A stretch of DNA of 64,000 nucleotides from Gonatopus flavifemur (GCA_018340375.1 JAFFJZ010000014.1:4898001-4962000); one strand, 5' to 3'. Positions 44,563 through 56,479 are shown, counted from the stretch's first letter. Numbers and translations: made by a program. Notes: generated by a model not told the origin, from the sequence alone.

Positions 44563-45856
44563 CAGGTTGGTTGAAAAGTTTTGAAAGCGACACGTATCAA
44601 CCAGTACAGGAATCAAAATTTATACGCTATTTTTATATTTCATCCTTCATTTGAACACACACACAATTTCATTCCGATCTGTTAATTCATTCTTTGTCCA
44701 CGGGCCATTCGAAAGAGACGTGTCAGCGTATTTTGTGGAAATGGGAAAATCCGAATATCATGCAGTGATAAAATTCTTTGTTTTGGAAGGTTTATCAGCA
44801 ACAGAAATTCCTACTAAAATGAAAAAAGTGTTGAAGGAATCTGCTCCTTCATTTCCAACTGGGCATCGATGGGTTTTGGAGTTTAAACGTGGTCGTACAA
44901 GCGTTGAAGATCAATCACGTAGTGGACGTCCAACAAGTGCAACGAAATCAGACATCATTGAGCAAGTCTATGATATTGTTTGTAAAGATGCGAGTTTGAC
45001 TAAGCGTGAAATTGCTGATACCGTAGGCATCTCGGATGAACGAGTACTCCATATTTTACACGAAGAATTACATATGAAAAAGCTTTTTGGAAAGTTAGTG
45101 CCGCATTCGTTGACAATTCAACAAAAACTGAATCGAAAACAAATTTCTCAGCGTAATTTGAAGTGTTTTAAGCAGAATAAGACTGATTTTTTGCGTCGTT
45201 TCGTAACTGTGGACGAGACTTGGATCTACCATCATGATCCTAAACTGAAACAAGAACGTTTACAGTGGACTGAAGCTAGTTGTTCAGCTCCAAAACGGGG
45301 GAAGTCAGAACGATCGGCAAAAAAGGTTTCAGCATCGGTTTTTTTGGGACGCAAAAGGGGTTTTGTTGATTTATTATGTCGAAAAAGGTGGAACAATTAA
45401 CTCTGAATATTATTGCAATCTTTTGGACCAGTTGGATGAGAAAAGTCGTGCAAAAAGACCCGGTTTACGGAAGAAAAAAATCATTTTTCATCAAGACAAT
45501 GCACGTGTTCACACAAGTGTTCTGGCGATGGCTGAACCAAACGAATTGAAGTACGAATTGCTTGAACACCCGCCGTACTCACCAGATTTGGCTCCCTCCG
45601 ACTATCACCTCTTCAGAAATTTGAAACCATTCCTTCGTGGAAAGCGTTTTTCGTCGAATGAAGAAGCTATTGCAGCTGCGGAACAGTATTTTGCGGGGCT
45701 TCCGGAAAATCATTACACAGATGGTATAAAATTATTGGAGGATCGTTGGAATAAGTGTGTTGAAGTTGAGGGAGACTATATTGAATGAAGAAAAATCATT
45801 TCATCAAAACATACACATTCTTTCATTTTTGCTTTCAAAACTTTTCAACCAACCTG
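44563..45856 (+). mobile_element. Mariner transposon, 1,294 bp, nearly intact
   Basis: TIRs of about 26 bp, CAGGTTGGTTGAAAAGTTTT at left and its inverse (AAAACTTTTCAACCAACCTG) at right, with TA on both sides (44,561-44,562; 45,857-45,858). The length is exactly what is usual for mariner. It holds one transposase with a single frameshift. Surroundings show no overlap with other elements. Confidence 0.92.
44741..45788 (+). pseudogene. Mariner transposase, D,D34D, single frameshift in a T run
   Basis: The start at 44,741 (MGKSEYHAVIKFFVLEG) fits the mariner N-terminus; an upstream Met at 44,651 only extends into the 5' UTR. HTH region: SFPTGHRWVLEFKRGRTSVE, DIIEQVYDIVCKD, LTKREIADTVG; linker GRP motif (SGRPTSA). 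Catalytic: VTVDETWIYHHDP, HQDNARVHTS and the YSPDLAPSDYHLF motif; I count 34 residues between second and third Asp. The 249- and 141-codon frames overlap and join if one T is removed from the seven-T run at about 45,339-45,345 (SVF-WDAKGVLLIYY expected). The protein would be about 349 residues. It may be a sequencing error, in which case the gene is intact. Confidence 0.9.
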
Positions 45857-45999
45857 TAGGTCGCTAAGAAAATCTTGCGACACTTTTTGGAATGAAATTA
45901 AGGGCATGCAAGCACCAGTAGAAGCGAGTCAAATTTTGCGCCTTCTTTTTACGAATCATACGTTCAACGCAAATTTTCAGAACATTATAATAGAATCCA

Positions 46000-46430
46000 C
46001 GACCAGGATTAGACTCTGAATATCAGTTTTAGTCTTTTACTGATTCCCTGGTGAGTAAAAGAGGATTTTCAAAATAATAACCTCCAACTGTCAAAAATTC
46101 TTCATAATTCCGTCTCCCAATATTCACAAACCATGAAGAAATCCAAATTCATATTTAGAGCCCAATCTCAGGTATCTACTTGATAACTGTGTATTTTAAA
46201 TTTAAACTCATCAAGTAATTTATGGAAAAAGTTGGCGCAGAGTTTTATCCGCTCCTTCTGATGCTTGAGTGTCCTTGAAGGAAAACAAAATTTGGAAAAA
46301 CTGCTGTGAAGGGCCTATGAACTCAATATGCGACTCTGTAGAACTGATGACAGCACTCTAAGCGTGGAGTCGCAAAACTTCCCAGTTTCCGAACCAATGA
46401 AAGAGCTTTTGGAGTAATATCAGTATACAT
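46000..46430. other. No gene recognised
   Basis: AT-rich stretch without similarity seen. Confidence 0.4.
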
Positions 46431-46507
46431 GTACCTTAGCGTTGGTATGTATGTGTCAGATACTCCCACAACCTCACAATCGGAGCGCTGCGAACAGTTC
46501 TACAAAC

Positions 46508-46625
46508 AGGGTGTCCAGCGATCAGGGAAGTCAGGGAAGTCAAGGAAATGTCAGGGAATTTCATGTGGCTTGGAAAAGTCAGTGAAATGTCAGGGAGATT
46601 TCAAAATAGTCAGGGAAGTCCTTTT
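46508..46625. repeat. CAGGGAAGTCAGGGAA-type simple tandem repeat
   Basis: Starts CAGGGTGTCCAGCGATCAGGG and contains repeated CAGGGAAGTCAGGGAA, TGTCAGGGAA and GTCAGGGAGATT. This resembles a short interspersed repeat common in insect genomes, but I cannot assign it. Confidence 0.5.
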
Positions 46626-47179
46626 TGAGAGGAATTATGATTTTTCGACCCATTCAAATGGAAATTCATAACCCACATAATAGTCCATGTCTCAGTAATA
46701 TTCCCAGAGTATTACAATATCTCACTGGAAACATTTTGGGTGGAATATTTCCACGAAATTCCATAAACATTATGGAAGCAATACTCCGTTACAAATATCC
46801 TGTGAGTCTTCCAATTGGCATATTGTACATATGATATTCTGCAATGGTCTGAAAATCGATGTTGGAAAATATACAAAGTTTGTTGCGAATGAAGTATTAA
46901 GAGGATATTTCAGTACGAATATTATTTGCAGGAATAAAATGTTGCATCATGCCAAATTAAAACTTGGTAGAATCTGCTGACTACCGGTGAAAAAATCATG
47001 AATTCAGGGCCTTATTTATAATTCATCTCGGAATATCCTGAGTGGATTGATCTACATCTCACGAGAACGAATTACTGACAATTCTTCATCGATCTGAGCC
47101 AGAACTTGGGAAAATTCACAAGTCAAGGTCAGAAGAAACTTCTTTCCCATGACCTACTCATTTTTCCTTTCAGGAGCCT

Positions 47180-47252
47180 AATAAAAATCTTGGAGTAATC
47201 GTTGACGCTCTTGCGAGACGCGCGAAGATCCCGAGTTCGGATCCTGTCCCCA
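47180..47252 (+). repeat. tRNA-derived SINE head, degenerate copy
   Basis: Mirrors the tRNA-like block at 56,010-56,082. The B-box-like part is kept (GAGTTCGGATCCTGTCCCC, preceded by GACGCTCTTGCGAGACGCG) but the A-box region has changed. It is followed by an AT-rich CCAATTATATTTTTTTCC tail. Confidence 0.5.
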
Positions 47253-47782
47253 ATTATATTTTTTTCCTCCATATAATTTATTTGTATTATTATATGAATT
47301 TTTGAGAAAAAAGTTTCTTTTTCAACATTGAATAACATTCCAATGAAAATAACTTTCATTTGATTGGAACAAATGGTTTATCTTTATTTCACACGCACGA
47401 TTTATTATAAGCAAGAACCTGAGTGATAATCATCATAAAAGCATTTGAGACGGTATACATTGTGGCATCCAGCACAGTTAATGAATGCGGAATTACTGCA
47501 AGCGCAACACTCATTCAAAAGTTCCGTTAGAAAACAAACCTCATTCGCATTCAAGAATACATCTCTATCCCCAGAATGTTTAGCTGCATAACAAGCATAA
47601 CGGATCATTCTTTCAAAGACTGGCAATGACAATTGATGGTGCATGATTGAATGAAGTTTTATACAGTCTTCTCGTGGATTAATTCCACGATTTTCTCCAA
47701 ACAAATTTGCTGAATTCTGTAATTGTTTGACTACATTTTTTTACCTGTCTATGAAAATAGATATCACACGGTTGAACAACAG

Positions 47783-49591
47783 CCCAATAAACACCCGCAC
47801 GTTTTAAAAACGTCAAAAACAGTCAATAACCACACGTTGTGAATTGGTAATATTCTTGCGTTAATTCAACGTAAAAATGTCGCGGCAGAGCACGTGTTTT
47901 TCAACCGTGAAATAACGTCATATCAACGGTTTAAACATCGTTTAAAAGACGTTAAGTATTGACGTGTCCTAATGATGGTTCTAAAACGTGAATTGAATCC
48001 AACAAATTATTTTGAAAACTCTTCATTCAATATCGAGAACAATAGTATTTCTGAGTATGACAAAATTTGGAAAGTATGCCACAATATTTACTATCTTGCT
48101 CTTTGTTGAAATTCTAAACATTGTTCGGTTTCGTTCGATATTTTTAGCAGAATTGAGGCCGCGGATGCAATAACAGCCTCAGCGCTCGAACGCATTTCAA
48201 AGTTGATTCAAGCGACCAGTGGGATAATAAAAAAAAAGGTGGTCAAAATGGAAAATAAAAAATACAGCTTTTTAGAGCTCATCAAACCACACATTTTTCC
48301 TCCAAACAATTTTTTTCCACCATCGATAGTTTATAAGATAAAAATTGAAAAGTGAACATTTTCATTCCTTCAAAATCAATTACATTCAAAACATATTTTG
48401 CGATTACTCAACGAAAAGTCACCGGTTTGACTTGAAATTTGGTACACGGCTTCATCATTGATCCCCGAAGATGCCTAGTCAGTTCCATATGTTGGAATAT
48501 TCCGTTATCCAATGAGTATTTAATAATAAACAAATACTGTTGCAAACGCGCGCTTGTAAGTTTCCATGAAAAAAAGTATCGAGGGAATTTCCGATTTGGA
48601 AAAACTCAAAGCGACAAAGTTGTTCGTCAATGTTCGAAAAAGTTTTCCTGAAAGTTTCAGATCAATCGAGTGAAAAGTGTGCAAAATATAAAATATTTGC
48701 CACGGTGACACGACTCTCTTATGAACCATCGAGCATGGTGTCCATGTATCGTAGTTGCCGTAACGGCAAGCGAGATGAGTAATTGTAAAGAATGTGCAAT
48801 ATCTCCCACATTTTTCACTCGATTGATTTGAAACTTTCAGGAAAACTTCTTCGAACATTGACGAACAACTTTGTCACTTTGAGTTTTTCCAAATCGGAAA
48901 TTCCCTCGATACTTTTTTTCATGGGAACTTACGAGCGCGCGTTTGCAACAGTATTTGTTTATTATTAAATATTCATTGGATAACGAAATATTCCAACATA
49001 TGGAACTGACTAGGCATCTTCGGGGATCAATGATGAAGCCGTGTACCAAATTTCAAGTCAAACCGGTGACTTTTCGTTGAGTAATCGCAAAATATGTTTT
49101 GAATGTAATTGATTTTGAAGGAATGAAAATGTTCACTTTTCAATTTTTATCTTATAAACTATCGATGGTGGAAAAAAATTGTTTGGAGAAAAATGTGTGG
49201 TTTGATGAGCTCTAAAAAGCTGTATTTTTTATTTTCCATTTTGACCACCTGTTTTTTTTATTATCCCACTGGTCGCTTGAATCAACTTTGAAATGCGTTC
49301 GAGCACTGAGGCTGTTATTGCATCCGCGGCCTCAATTTATCTTCAAGTGAAGTTCAAACACATTTTAAACGCGTGATTCAAACCCGTTCAAAACACGTTT
49401 TTTGAGGACGTCGTTGGATGGTTACTTTTGAATATTAGTTTAAATTACACGTCATCAGAACGTAATTCCTGTTCGTCTTATTTCCCTGTCAAATTTCAAC
49501 TGAAAATCAACGTTATGAAATCAACGACTGACGTCCGTTCGACAGTCTAACGTTCTTTCAACGTTGAAATAACGTGTGTGCGTTTATTGGG
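47783..49591. mobile_element. Palindromic TIR element, 1,809 bp, inserted in the pogo-like gene
   Basis: The ends are CCCAATAAAC and its inverse GTTTATTGGG, flanked by AG on both sides. The uninterrupted paralogue near 55,480-55,490 shows the empty site (complement of AACAACAGATGTACAC) with a single AG, which directly proves the insertion and a 2-bp AG target duplication. The arms carry CGTTCAACGTG/ACGTTA-rich sequence. Most of the interior is a second palindrome (48,155-49,340). No ORF. Confidence 0.85.
48155..49340. repeat. Near-perfect palindrome inside the 1.8-kb element
   Basis: About 48,155-48,690 is inverted at about 48,790-49,340, with only a few differences over 530 bp; the loop of about 100 bp includes CGTAGTTGCCGTAACGGCAA. 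Arm text is the same on both sides (for example CCGAAGATGCCTAGTCAGTT and its complement). This identity is much higher than that of the outer arms. Confidence 0.85.
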
Positions 49592-51011
49592 AGATGTACA
49601 CTACGAAGGAATTACTTTCAACGTACAAGTAGGTAATCTATTGTCATCCTGGAATATTTCATCATAGATTCCAAGTTTTGTTCGCCCTCTCCAAGAGTCG
49701 ATGAGCAGGAGGATGTGTGTTTTTTCGTCGTAAGCTTTCAAACAATCTTGTAAAAAGTCAATATATAATCATGTAAGTAAGTAGGTATATAATTATCTAA
49801 GTTAATGTAGTAAGTTTTCCCGATTTTGAACATTGTATTATCACATTATTGTATTTTTTCCGTATTTATCTACTGCTTGTTGAACTTTCGGACCAAATTG
49901 ACCGATTGGTTCTTGTAGACATACAAATACTCGCGGCAATAGTTTTCCTGATGAAGTGAAAGCATATTGAGCTGTATATGAATGTGTTACTTCATCCATA
50001 TCTTGCTGCTTGAGATACACAGTCTTGCTCTCTTTTTCCGCAAGAGTTCTATTGAAAATAGATTGGTACTGGTACCCTAAAAATAAGAATAATCGCATCA
50101 TTACAACAGAACAGATATTCTTATAGTTAAAATAAAATATCGTTCAAAGCTTCCTTTCATCAATATACCTGTTTGATCAGTATTTATAATGAAGTTTTTA
50201 TCGAATTTAGGTAACAATACTGATACTTGTGTTCGAAAACTTACTGCAGAACTCAAGATTTCATCTACACTCGTTGTTTCCTCACGCGAAATGTACTTAG
50301 TGATTTTTCGTTGGCGTATTTCATGTTGTTTTTTTAATTTCTCCCCCCATCGTTCAGAAACTTTGAATCCAAAATCTTTGAATTGTCCAGCAGCAGATAA
50401 AGCCCACTGTTGCACATTCGCATATTCCTGGGAGTGCCTTGCGGATAATTTTGTCTGGCTTCAACAAAACGATCAGATGTCCAAGAATCATCGAACGCAT
50501 ATTCTTCAAATTGATTTCCTCCGTTGTTGACGTCTTCTTCCCATCTCGATAAATACTCTTTTTTTTCAAACGAGCACATCCTTTGCTCTGCAAAGTTTTT
50601 GAAATCGATGTAGGATGTTTCTTCGCTATGTTATTAACAACTTTTATCTTATAATTTGAAGGAATGTGTTCAATATTTCTTCTCTTTTTTTCTTCAGCTT
50701 CATACTCATCAGAGGAGTCGACTTCACTTGGTTCAAAGCGTACTTCTCCACACACTTCGTTAGCATGTATAAGTTCTTCATTATTTATAGGTACTTTTTC
50801 AGACAACATATCGACAGTGAATTCACACATTTCCTCACCCATCAGCATAGCTTCTTGTGGAATAGAACTCGAACATTTCGCATGGATCAGATTATTTTCT
50901 TCCAACATAGTTTCGGAATCCTGAACCGCAGATGTTAACCGAATTTTGCACTGTTTAACGTGTGGAGATTCTTGAGTATCTTCATCATCAACCGTTGGTG
51001 TACTAACAATA

Positions 51012-51276
51012 CACGGAAAAAATGACCACGTAAGAATTACATGAAAAGTGAGATTATAATTACGGCGTGGATTTCATGTGGAATTTATTCCAGAGTCCTG
51101 TTGGATTTACATTGTTATCATGGTCACCGTGGCAATACACGCCTGCCGTTTACTTCAGTAGCAATGTACACATAACATTGATCCCAATGTGAATTTTACA
51201 CCAATTGCATGCACTTCAGTAGTTATGTCAAAATAACAACAACCAATGCAAAATCCACACGTCAGTTTTTTCCGTG
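51012..51276. mobile_element. Short TIR MITE, about 265 bp
   Basis: ACACGGAAAAAATGAC at left is inverted at right as GTCAGTTTTTTCCGTGT, both next to TA. The interior contains CAGTAG.AATGT and CACACGT-type blocks but no ORF. It lies between copy A of the pogo-like gene and the RTE copy. Confidence 0.6.
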
Positions 51277-51326
51277 TATCTTTATTCATAGACATCCTCA
51301 CTGGAAAGTATTGATATTGTATCAAA

Positions 51327-54300
51327 TCATCATCATGAAGTGATCAGTCTCATGACTGGTCTGATGAAATCCTCCAACCTTGTCTATTATCCGCTGGACG
51401 CTTAATTTCTACATATCTACGACAACCCTTATCTTGTATAATTTGCTTCATATAACTTAATCTAGGTCTACCTTTTCGAGTTTCACCATTCATTTTTCCG
51501 GCGAATATTGTTCCCACTAAGCTATCATGCCTCAATGTGTGTCCTATCAGATTACTCGTTCTTTTCACAAAATGTCTCAAAAGAGTTCTTTTTTCATTTA
51601 CCTTCTCAAGTACTCCTTCATTTTTTGCTTTCTCTATCCACTTTATTTTGAGTATTCCTCTATGATACCACATTTCAAAAACTTCAAGTCTTTGTTGGTC
51701 CGTTTTTCCAATTGTCCAAGTTTCGCAACCATATAATGCTGTGCTCCAAAAGTAACTCTTCAAGAATTTCTTCCTTACTGCCAAGCTGATATTCTTCGAA
51801 CATAGTAACTGTCCCTTTTGGTGGAACGCCTGTTTTCCTTGTGCTATTCTTGCTCTTATATCTCTTTCACTTTCACCTTTCCTGTAATTATGCTCCCTGA
51901 ATATTGCAATTCTTCGACTTGCTGCATTGTCTCCGCATCTATTTCGATTTTCGTTCTTCTTGATGTTTTCGCTGTTGTATCAATCATGAATTTTGTTTCG
52001 TCCTTATTTATATTCATACGATAGTTTTCTAGTAATATTGTCTTCATAGTGTTGAGAATATGTTCTAACTCAGCACCACTCGTAGCTAATATAGCTATGT
52101 CATCCGCAAATCTCAACATGCTTACATTTTCTTCTTGGATCTCTAATTTCAATTGCATTTGATCCTTCACTCCGTTTATTGCTTCTTCTGTGGACAAATT
52201 GGAAATCAATGGTGATAATGAGCATCCTTGTCTCACCCATCTCTTAACTTGTGCTCCTCCTTTTTGACCCCCTATTTCTATTATTGCAGTTCGATTCTCA
52301 TATAATTCATATATCATTCTCGTATCCTTGGAATTAATTCCTACCTTTTTCAAAATCGTGAACACCTCCTCCCAATCAACATTATCAAATGCTCCTTGTA
52401 TATCTACAAAACCTATATACACAAACTTTCTCCACTCTAGTCTTTTGTCTACTACTGTTCTGAATGCTAGAAGTGCCTCTCGCGTTCCACTATTTTCTCT
52501 AAAACCAAACTGATCTTCTGCTAATCTACTCTCTATTTTATTCTCTATTCTCCTGTACATAATCCTTGTCAGTATTTTCGAGGGATGTGAAGTTGAACAA
52601 ATCGTTCTGTAGTTCTTGCATTTGTCTGCTCCTTGTTTTTTCGGAATGGCGACAATTTTATTCTTCCTGAAATCTTTCGGTACCTCTCCATTTTCGTACA
52701 TATCTCTGAACAATTTAACCAGTGCGTCACGAGTTCTTTGACTGGAGGCTTTGATAAGGTCCACACTTATGCCACCTATTCCTGGCGCTTCATCATCATC
52801 CAATCCTTTTAAAGCCCTGTCGAATTCTGATCCCGAAATTGAATCTCCCAATTCTTCTTCATCAACATCTGTCTCCCTCTCTGAAAATCCTATGTTATCG
52901 CTTCCTGTATACAGATTTCCTGAATGACTAATCCATTGTTCTATTTTTTCCTCCGTTCTTATCGATTGTCTCCCTAGAGAACCTTCAATCTTACTGCTCC
53001 TAAATTTCATTCGTCCAAAAAATCTCTTCACAATGCTATATGCCTCATCTATTTTCCCTAAATGTAACCTCACTTCTATATCCTGACATTTCTCTTCTTA
53101 CCATTGTTCTTCTGCTTTCCTTGATTCACTTATTATTTTATCCCTCAGTGCCTTCTATGTCTGCTGGTCTTGTTCGCTACTCTTATTCTTGTATTTCCTC
53201 CTTTCATTAATTAAATCGAGGATTCTCTTCCGTTATCCATGATTTCTTAGGTTCTACTCCATCGTTCTTCGGAATTCCATCCGCGAATTGTTCTATGTTC
53301 CTCTTCATATCCGTCCATCTACTCTCTATTCCCAAGTCTTTCCCTTGTCGATTCTCCAATTTTCCATCCAACATCACTCTGAATGCCTCCTGTGTTTGTT
53401 CCTGTTCAAGATTCTTCAAACTCCATCTCTCTTGCATTTTCCTCTTCTTCTTCAAAGCTTTGAATTTCAGAGAACATTCCATCAGTAACATATTGTGATC
53501 ACTATCTATATCCGCGCCTGGATAAGTTTTACAGCTCCTCGCTTGATTTCTAAATCTTTGTTTTACCAATATGTAATCAATTTGGTATCTTGCTGTCCAG
53601 TCACCTACAATCATTGAACTCCTTCTCCCTTTACATATTCTATCACTTCTTCTATTTCATCGTACGTTTTTTCGATATCTTCTCCTGAGTACGCAGATGT
53701 GCGCATGTATACTTGAACTATAACTTTGTCTACCGGTTTTGTTCTAACTCTCACCATCATTACGCGTTCGCTATGTTGCAAATAATTCTCTATCCTATTC
53801 CCTATCCTCTCATGCATCATAATTCTCACACCTGCTTGACCATTCTTTGATCCTGTATGAATTATTCTTTAAACCCCACTCCAGAAATCCTCTTCTTGCG
53901 GTCATCTCATTTCGCTGATTCCCATTACATCGATACCTAACCTATCCATTTCTAATTCAAAATTTTCTAGTTTTCTTATTCGTCTCAGTGATATAACATT
54001 CCACGCTCCGACTCGGAGAATGTTCTCTCACTCCCCCATCTTCTGTGGTTTTCTACCTTGTCTGATGAGGCTCTCTCGAGCAGCCTGCACCCGGAGATCC
54101 GAACGGGAGGCTATTTCATCTCCGGAATATTTTACTCGAGAGAGCGCCATCATGTTGTTGTTGTTTTTTCCTTCAATTGATTATAATTTCAAAATTCTAG
54201 GTTTGGACAAAGATTTCATTCCCTCGGGAATATTAAAAGATGTCAAAGAAGGTAGTTTCTCCTTGCTTTCCCTTCGTTCTTGCCGATGTTCCTGGCGTTG

Positions 54301-54472
54301 GGATGACTTAGTTCCTCTCAGTTTGTATTCTCCCTCTCGAATAGTCTATTCCCTCTGGAAAAGAGACCCAAATCTGAGATACTCATCCCCCCCACCACGT
54401 AGAGGAAGCAAATACTACCTTGTATGGATAAAAAGGATATCAAGGACAGGTATCAAGAATATCCCCCCGGAA
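51327..54472 (-). pseudogene. RTE copy E, near full length with endonuclease deletion
   Basis: Minus strand, 3' (ATG)n tail at 51,327 and 5' end near 54,472 (same GACCCGC end as the others). Endonuclease part: HERIGNRIENYLQHSERVMM...VYMRTSAYSGEDIEKTYDE at 53,829-53,611. Then MIVGDW is joined directly to TARYQIDYILVKQRF, a loss of about 60 residues. RT: 53,073-51,856 is open for 405 codons, with ISVDLIKASS, VAIPKKQGADKCKNYRTI, LAEDQFGFRENSGTREAL, RQGCSLSPLISNL and SMLRFADDIAILAT. The C-terminal frame is 51,784-51,350. It is a different, older lineage from the 31-39 kb copies (many substitutions). It separates the two inverted pogo-like gene copies. Confidence 0.85.
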
Positions 54473-54719
54473 GACCCGCTGGTTTTCTTATTGGTAATTT
54501 CTCAGTGCTGGTCTTTGTGAATACAAGTGACGATGTTATTGTTAGAAACAAGCGGAAATCTCTCCATCGATCAATGGAAACCATCGATGCGTGTGTGTCG
54601 CTCAATATAGCGAATACAAGCACACGTACGTTCTGACGATTCGATATCCTGACATAGTGTTGAATGTCACTCGTAGTTCTGTAATATTTGAATTTCAAAA
54701 TTCCATAGTTACAATGTGA

Positions 54720-55860
54720 ATCTTGAGATTTTGAATTCAAAGCTTCTGAACGATGGGTGAAGGAATTCAAAAAACAACATGAACTACGTCAACGGAAAAT
54801 CACGAAGTACATTCGGTGTAAGGAAATAGCAAGTATGGATGGAAACATGAGTTCTGCAGAAAGTTTCCGGACACAAGTATCGGTATCGTTACCTAAATTT
54901 GATGAAAACTTCGTTACGAATACTGATTAAACAGGTATTTTGATAAAAGGAAGCTTCGAACGATATTTTATCTTAACTATAAGAATATCTGTTCTGTTGC
55001 AATGATGCGATTATTATTATTTTCAGGGTACCAGTATCAATCAATTTCCAATGGAACTCTTGCGGAAAGAGAGAGCAAGACTGTGTATCTCAAGCGGCAA
55101 GATATGGATGAAGTAATACATTGATATACAGCTCAATATGCTTTCACTTCATCAGGAAAACTATTGCCGCGAGTATTTGTATGTCTACAAGAACCAATCG
55201 GTCAATTTGGTCCAAAGGTTCAACAAGCAGTACATGAATACGGAAAAAAATACAATAATGTGATAATACAATGTTCAAAATCGGGAAGACTTACTACAGA
55301 ATTATATATTGACTTTTTACAAGATTGCTTGAAAGCTCACGTCGAAAAAACACACACCTCCAGCTCATCGACTCTTGGAGAGGGCAAACAAAACCTGGAA
55401 TCTATGATGAAATATTCCAGAATGACAATAGATTACCTACTTATACGTTGAAAGTAATTCCTCCGTAGTGTACATCTGTTGTTCAACCGTGTGATATCTA
55501 TTTTCATAGACAGGTAAAAAAATGTAGTCAAACAATTACAGAATTCAGCAAATTTGTTTGGAGAAAATCGTGGAATCAATCCACGAGAAGACTGTATAAA
55601 ACTTCATTCAATCATGCACCATCAATTGTCATTGCCAGTTTTTGAAAAAATGATCCGTTATGCTTGTTATGCAGCTAAACATTCTGGGGATAGAGATGTA
55701 TTCTTGAATGTGAATGAGGTTTGTTTTCTAACGGAACTTTTGAATGAGCGTTGCGCTTGCAGTAATTCCGCATTCATTAACTGTGCTGGATGCCACAATG
55801 TATAACGTCTCAAATGCTTTTATGATGATTATCACTCAGGTTCTTGCTTATAATAAATCG
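54720..55860 (+). pseudogene. Pogo-like DDE transposase copy B, 5' truncated
   Basis: Plus strand. The first exon remnant is FKASERWVKEFKKQHELRQRKITKY..., reaching NTD followed by a TAA in place of the Gln codon in DQTG. Intron 54,935-55,026 (GTATTT...TTTCAG, 92 nt) joins to GYQYQSISNGTLAERESKTV. Then THSYTAQYAFTSSGKLLPRV is recognisable with one stop, FVCLQEPIGQFGPKVQQAV and the SKSGRLTTELYIDFLQDC block. The second Asp region (SSTLGEGKQNL) is out of frame. The C-terminus, 55,554-55,805, ends CSNSAFINCAGCHNV with a stop. The sequence upstream of about 54,720 is lost to the RTE insertion and rearrangement. Copy A is the mirror gene. Confidence 0.8.
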
Positions 55861-56009
55861 TGCGTGTGAAATAAAGATGAACCATTTTTTCCAATCAAAT
55901 GAAAGTTATTTCCATTGAAATGTTATTCAATGTTGAAAGAGAAACTTTTTTTTTCAAAAATTCATATAATAATGAAAATAAATTATATGGAGGAAAAAAA
56001 TATAATTGG

Positions 56010-56082
56010 GGACAGGATCCGAACTCGAGATCGTTCCGCGTCTCACAAAAGCGTTGATGATTACGCCATTACACCACTTGCA
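56010..56082 (-). repeat. tRNA-derived SINE head (A and B box)
   Basis: On the minus strand the order is TGGTGTAATGGC (A-box-like) ... GAGTTCGGATCC (B-box-like) about 45 bases apart, then CTGTCCCC. The spacing and boxes fit a tRNA-derived Pol III promoter. It is not a functional tRNA as the arms do not close. It ends in AATTATATTTTTTTCC-like sequence and sits just downstream of copy B of the pogo-like gene; the degenerate mirror is at 47,180. Confidence 0.6.
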
Positions 56083-56111
56083 TGACGAAACGATTTCTAT
56101 TATATAATCCG

Positions 56112-56472
56112 TGTTTGGAAGTTTGAAGTATTTTTTCTCAAATGTAACTGCTCATTTGGATCTGATACGTGGGGGGTTGAACACTCTCAAGGAGGACTAC
56201 ATTCACGCGGAGTCTCATCCCGGAGTCAGTTTTGCAGGTCGTGACCTCCCCTTGTTAGTACAAAAGTTTGTTCCACACACTTGTATGTTCATGAATTTTG
56301 GTAGATTCTTTGAACCACCTCCACTGCCTGACATAATGACTAGAAATGAATGATGCATGTGTGCATTGATCAAGTGAGATTTGCAGTGCGCACTGGGAGG
56401 GTGGAATATCATCGATGATGCATATCTATTTTCCCATATTGTTACTTTCACAAATCCTCACTTCCAAACATA
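56112..56472. mobile_element. TIR MITE, about 360 bp
   Basis: GTGTTTGGAAGTTTGAAG at left and CACTTCCAAACAT at right are inverted copies over about 40 bases, also sharing CAAATGTAAC-like and GTTACTTTCAC-like text. No significant ORF. Target duplication was not resolved. Confidence 0.5.
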
Positions 56473-56479
56473 AATTGAT

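Larger units (their letters stand above)
47405..50990 (-). pseudogene. Pogo-like DDE transposase copy A, split by a 1.8-kb insertion
   Basis: Minus strand. An acidic N-terminal part (50,908-50,354; ending QSF in that frame) is followed, in other frames, by SRWEEDVNNGGNQFEEYAFD, WALSAAGQFKDFGF, WGEKLKKQHEIRQRKI and FIINTDQTG (first Asp). An intron (50,168-50,077; GTATAT...TTTTAG, 92 nt) then gives G(Y/C)QYQSIFNRTL, THSYTAQYAFTSSGKLLPRV, FVCLQEPIGQFGPKVQ and LLLIDSWRG (second Asp). At 49,592 the gene is interrupted by the element 47,783-49,591. It resumes with RQVKK and, 47,704-47,405, GENRGINPREDCIKLHSIM...CACSNSAFINCAGCHNVYRLKC, a C-terminal Cys/His cluster. Disabled by frameshifts and insertion. 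Copy B on the opposite strand has the same C-terminus and an intron at the same position. Confidence 0.8.

Noticed and set aside
48439..49049. Two identical 70-codon ORFs on opposite strands (48,439-48,651 and 49,049-48,837)
   Set aside because: They are mirror images made by the palindrome; no family similarity was seen.
50354..50908. Independent host gene on the minus strand (184 codons)
   Set aside because: It is the acidic N-terminal part of the pogo-like gene copy A and leads by frame changes into its DDE domain.
56010..56082. Functional tRNA gene
   Set aside because: Only the internal promoter-like boxes fit; the acceptor stem does not pair and no anticodon loop is clear.
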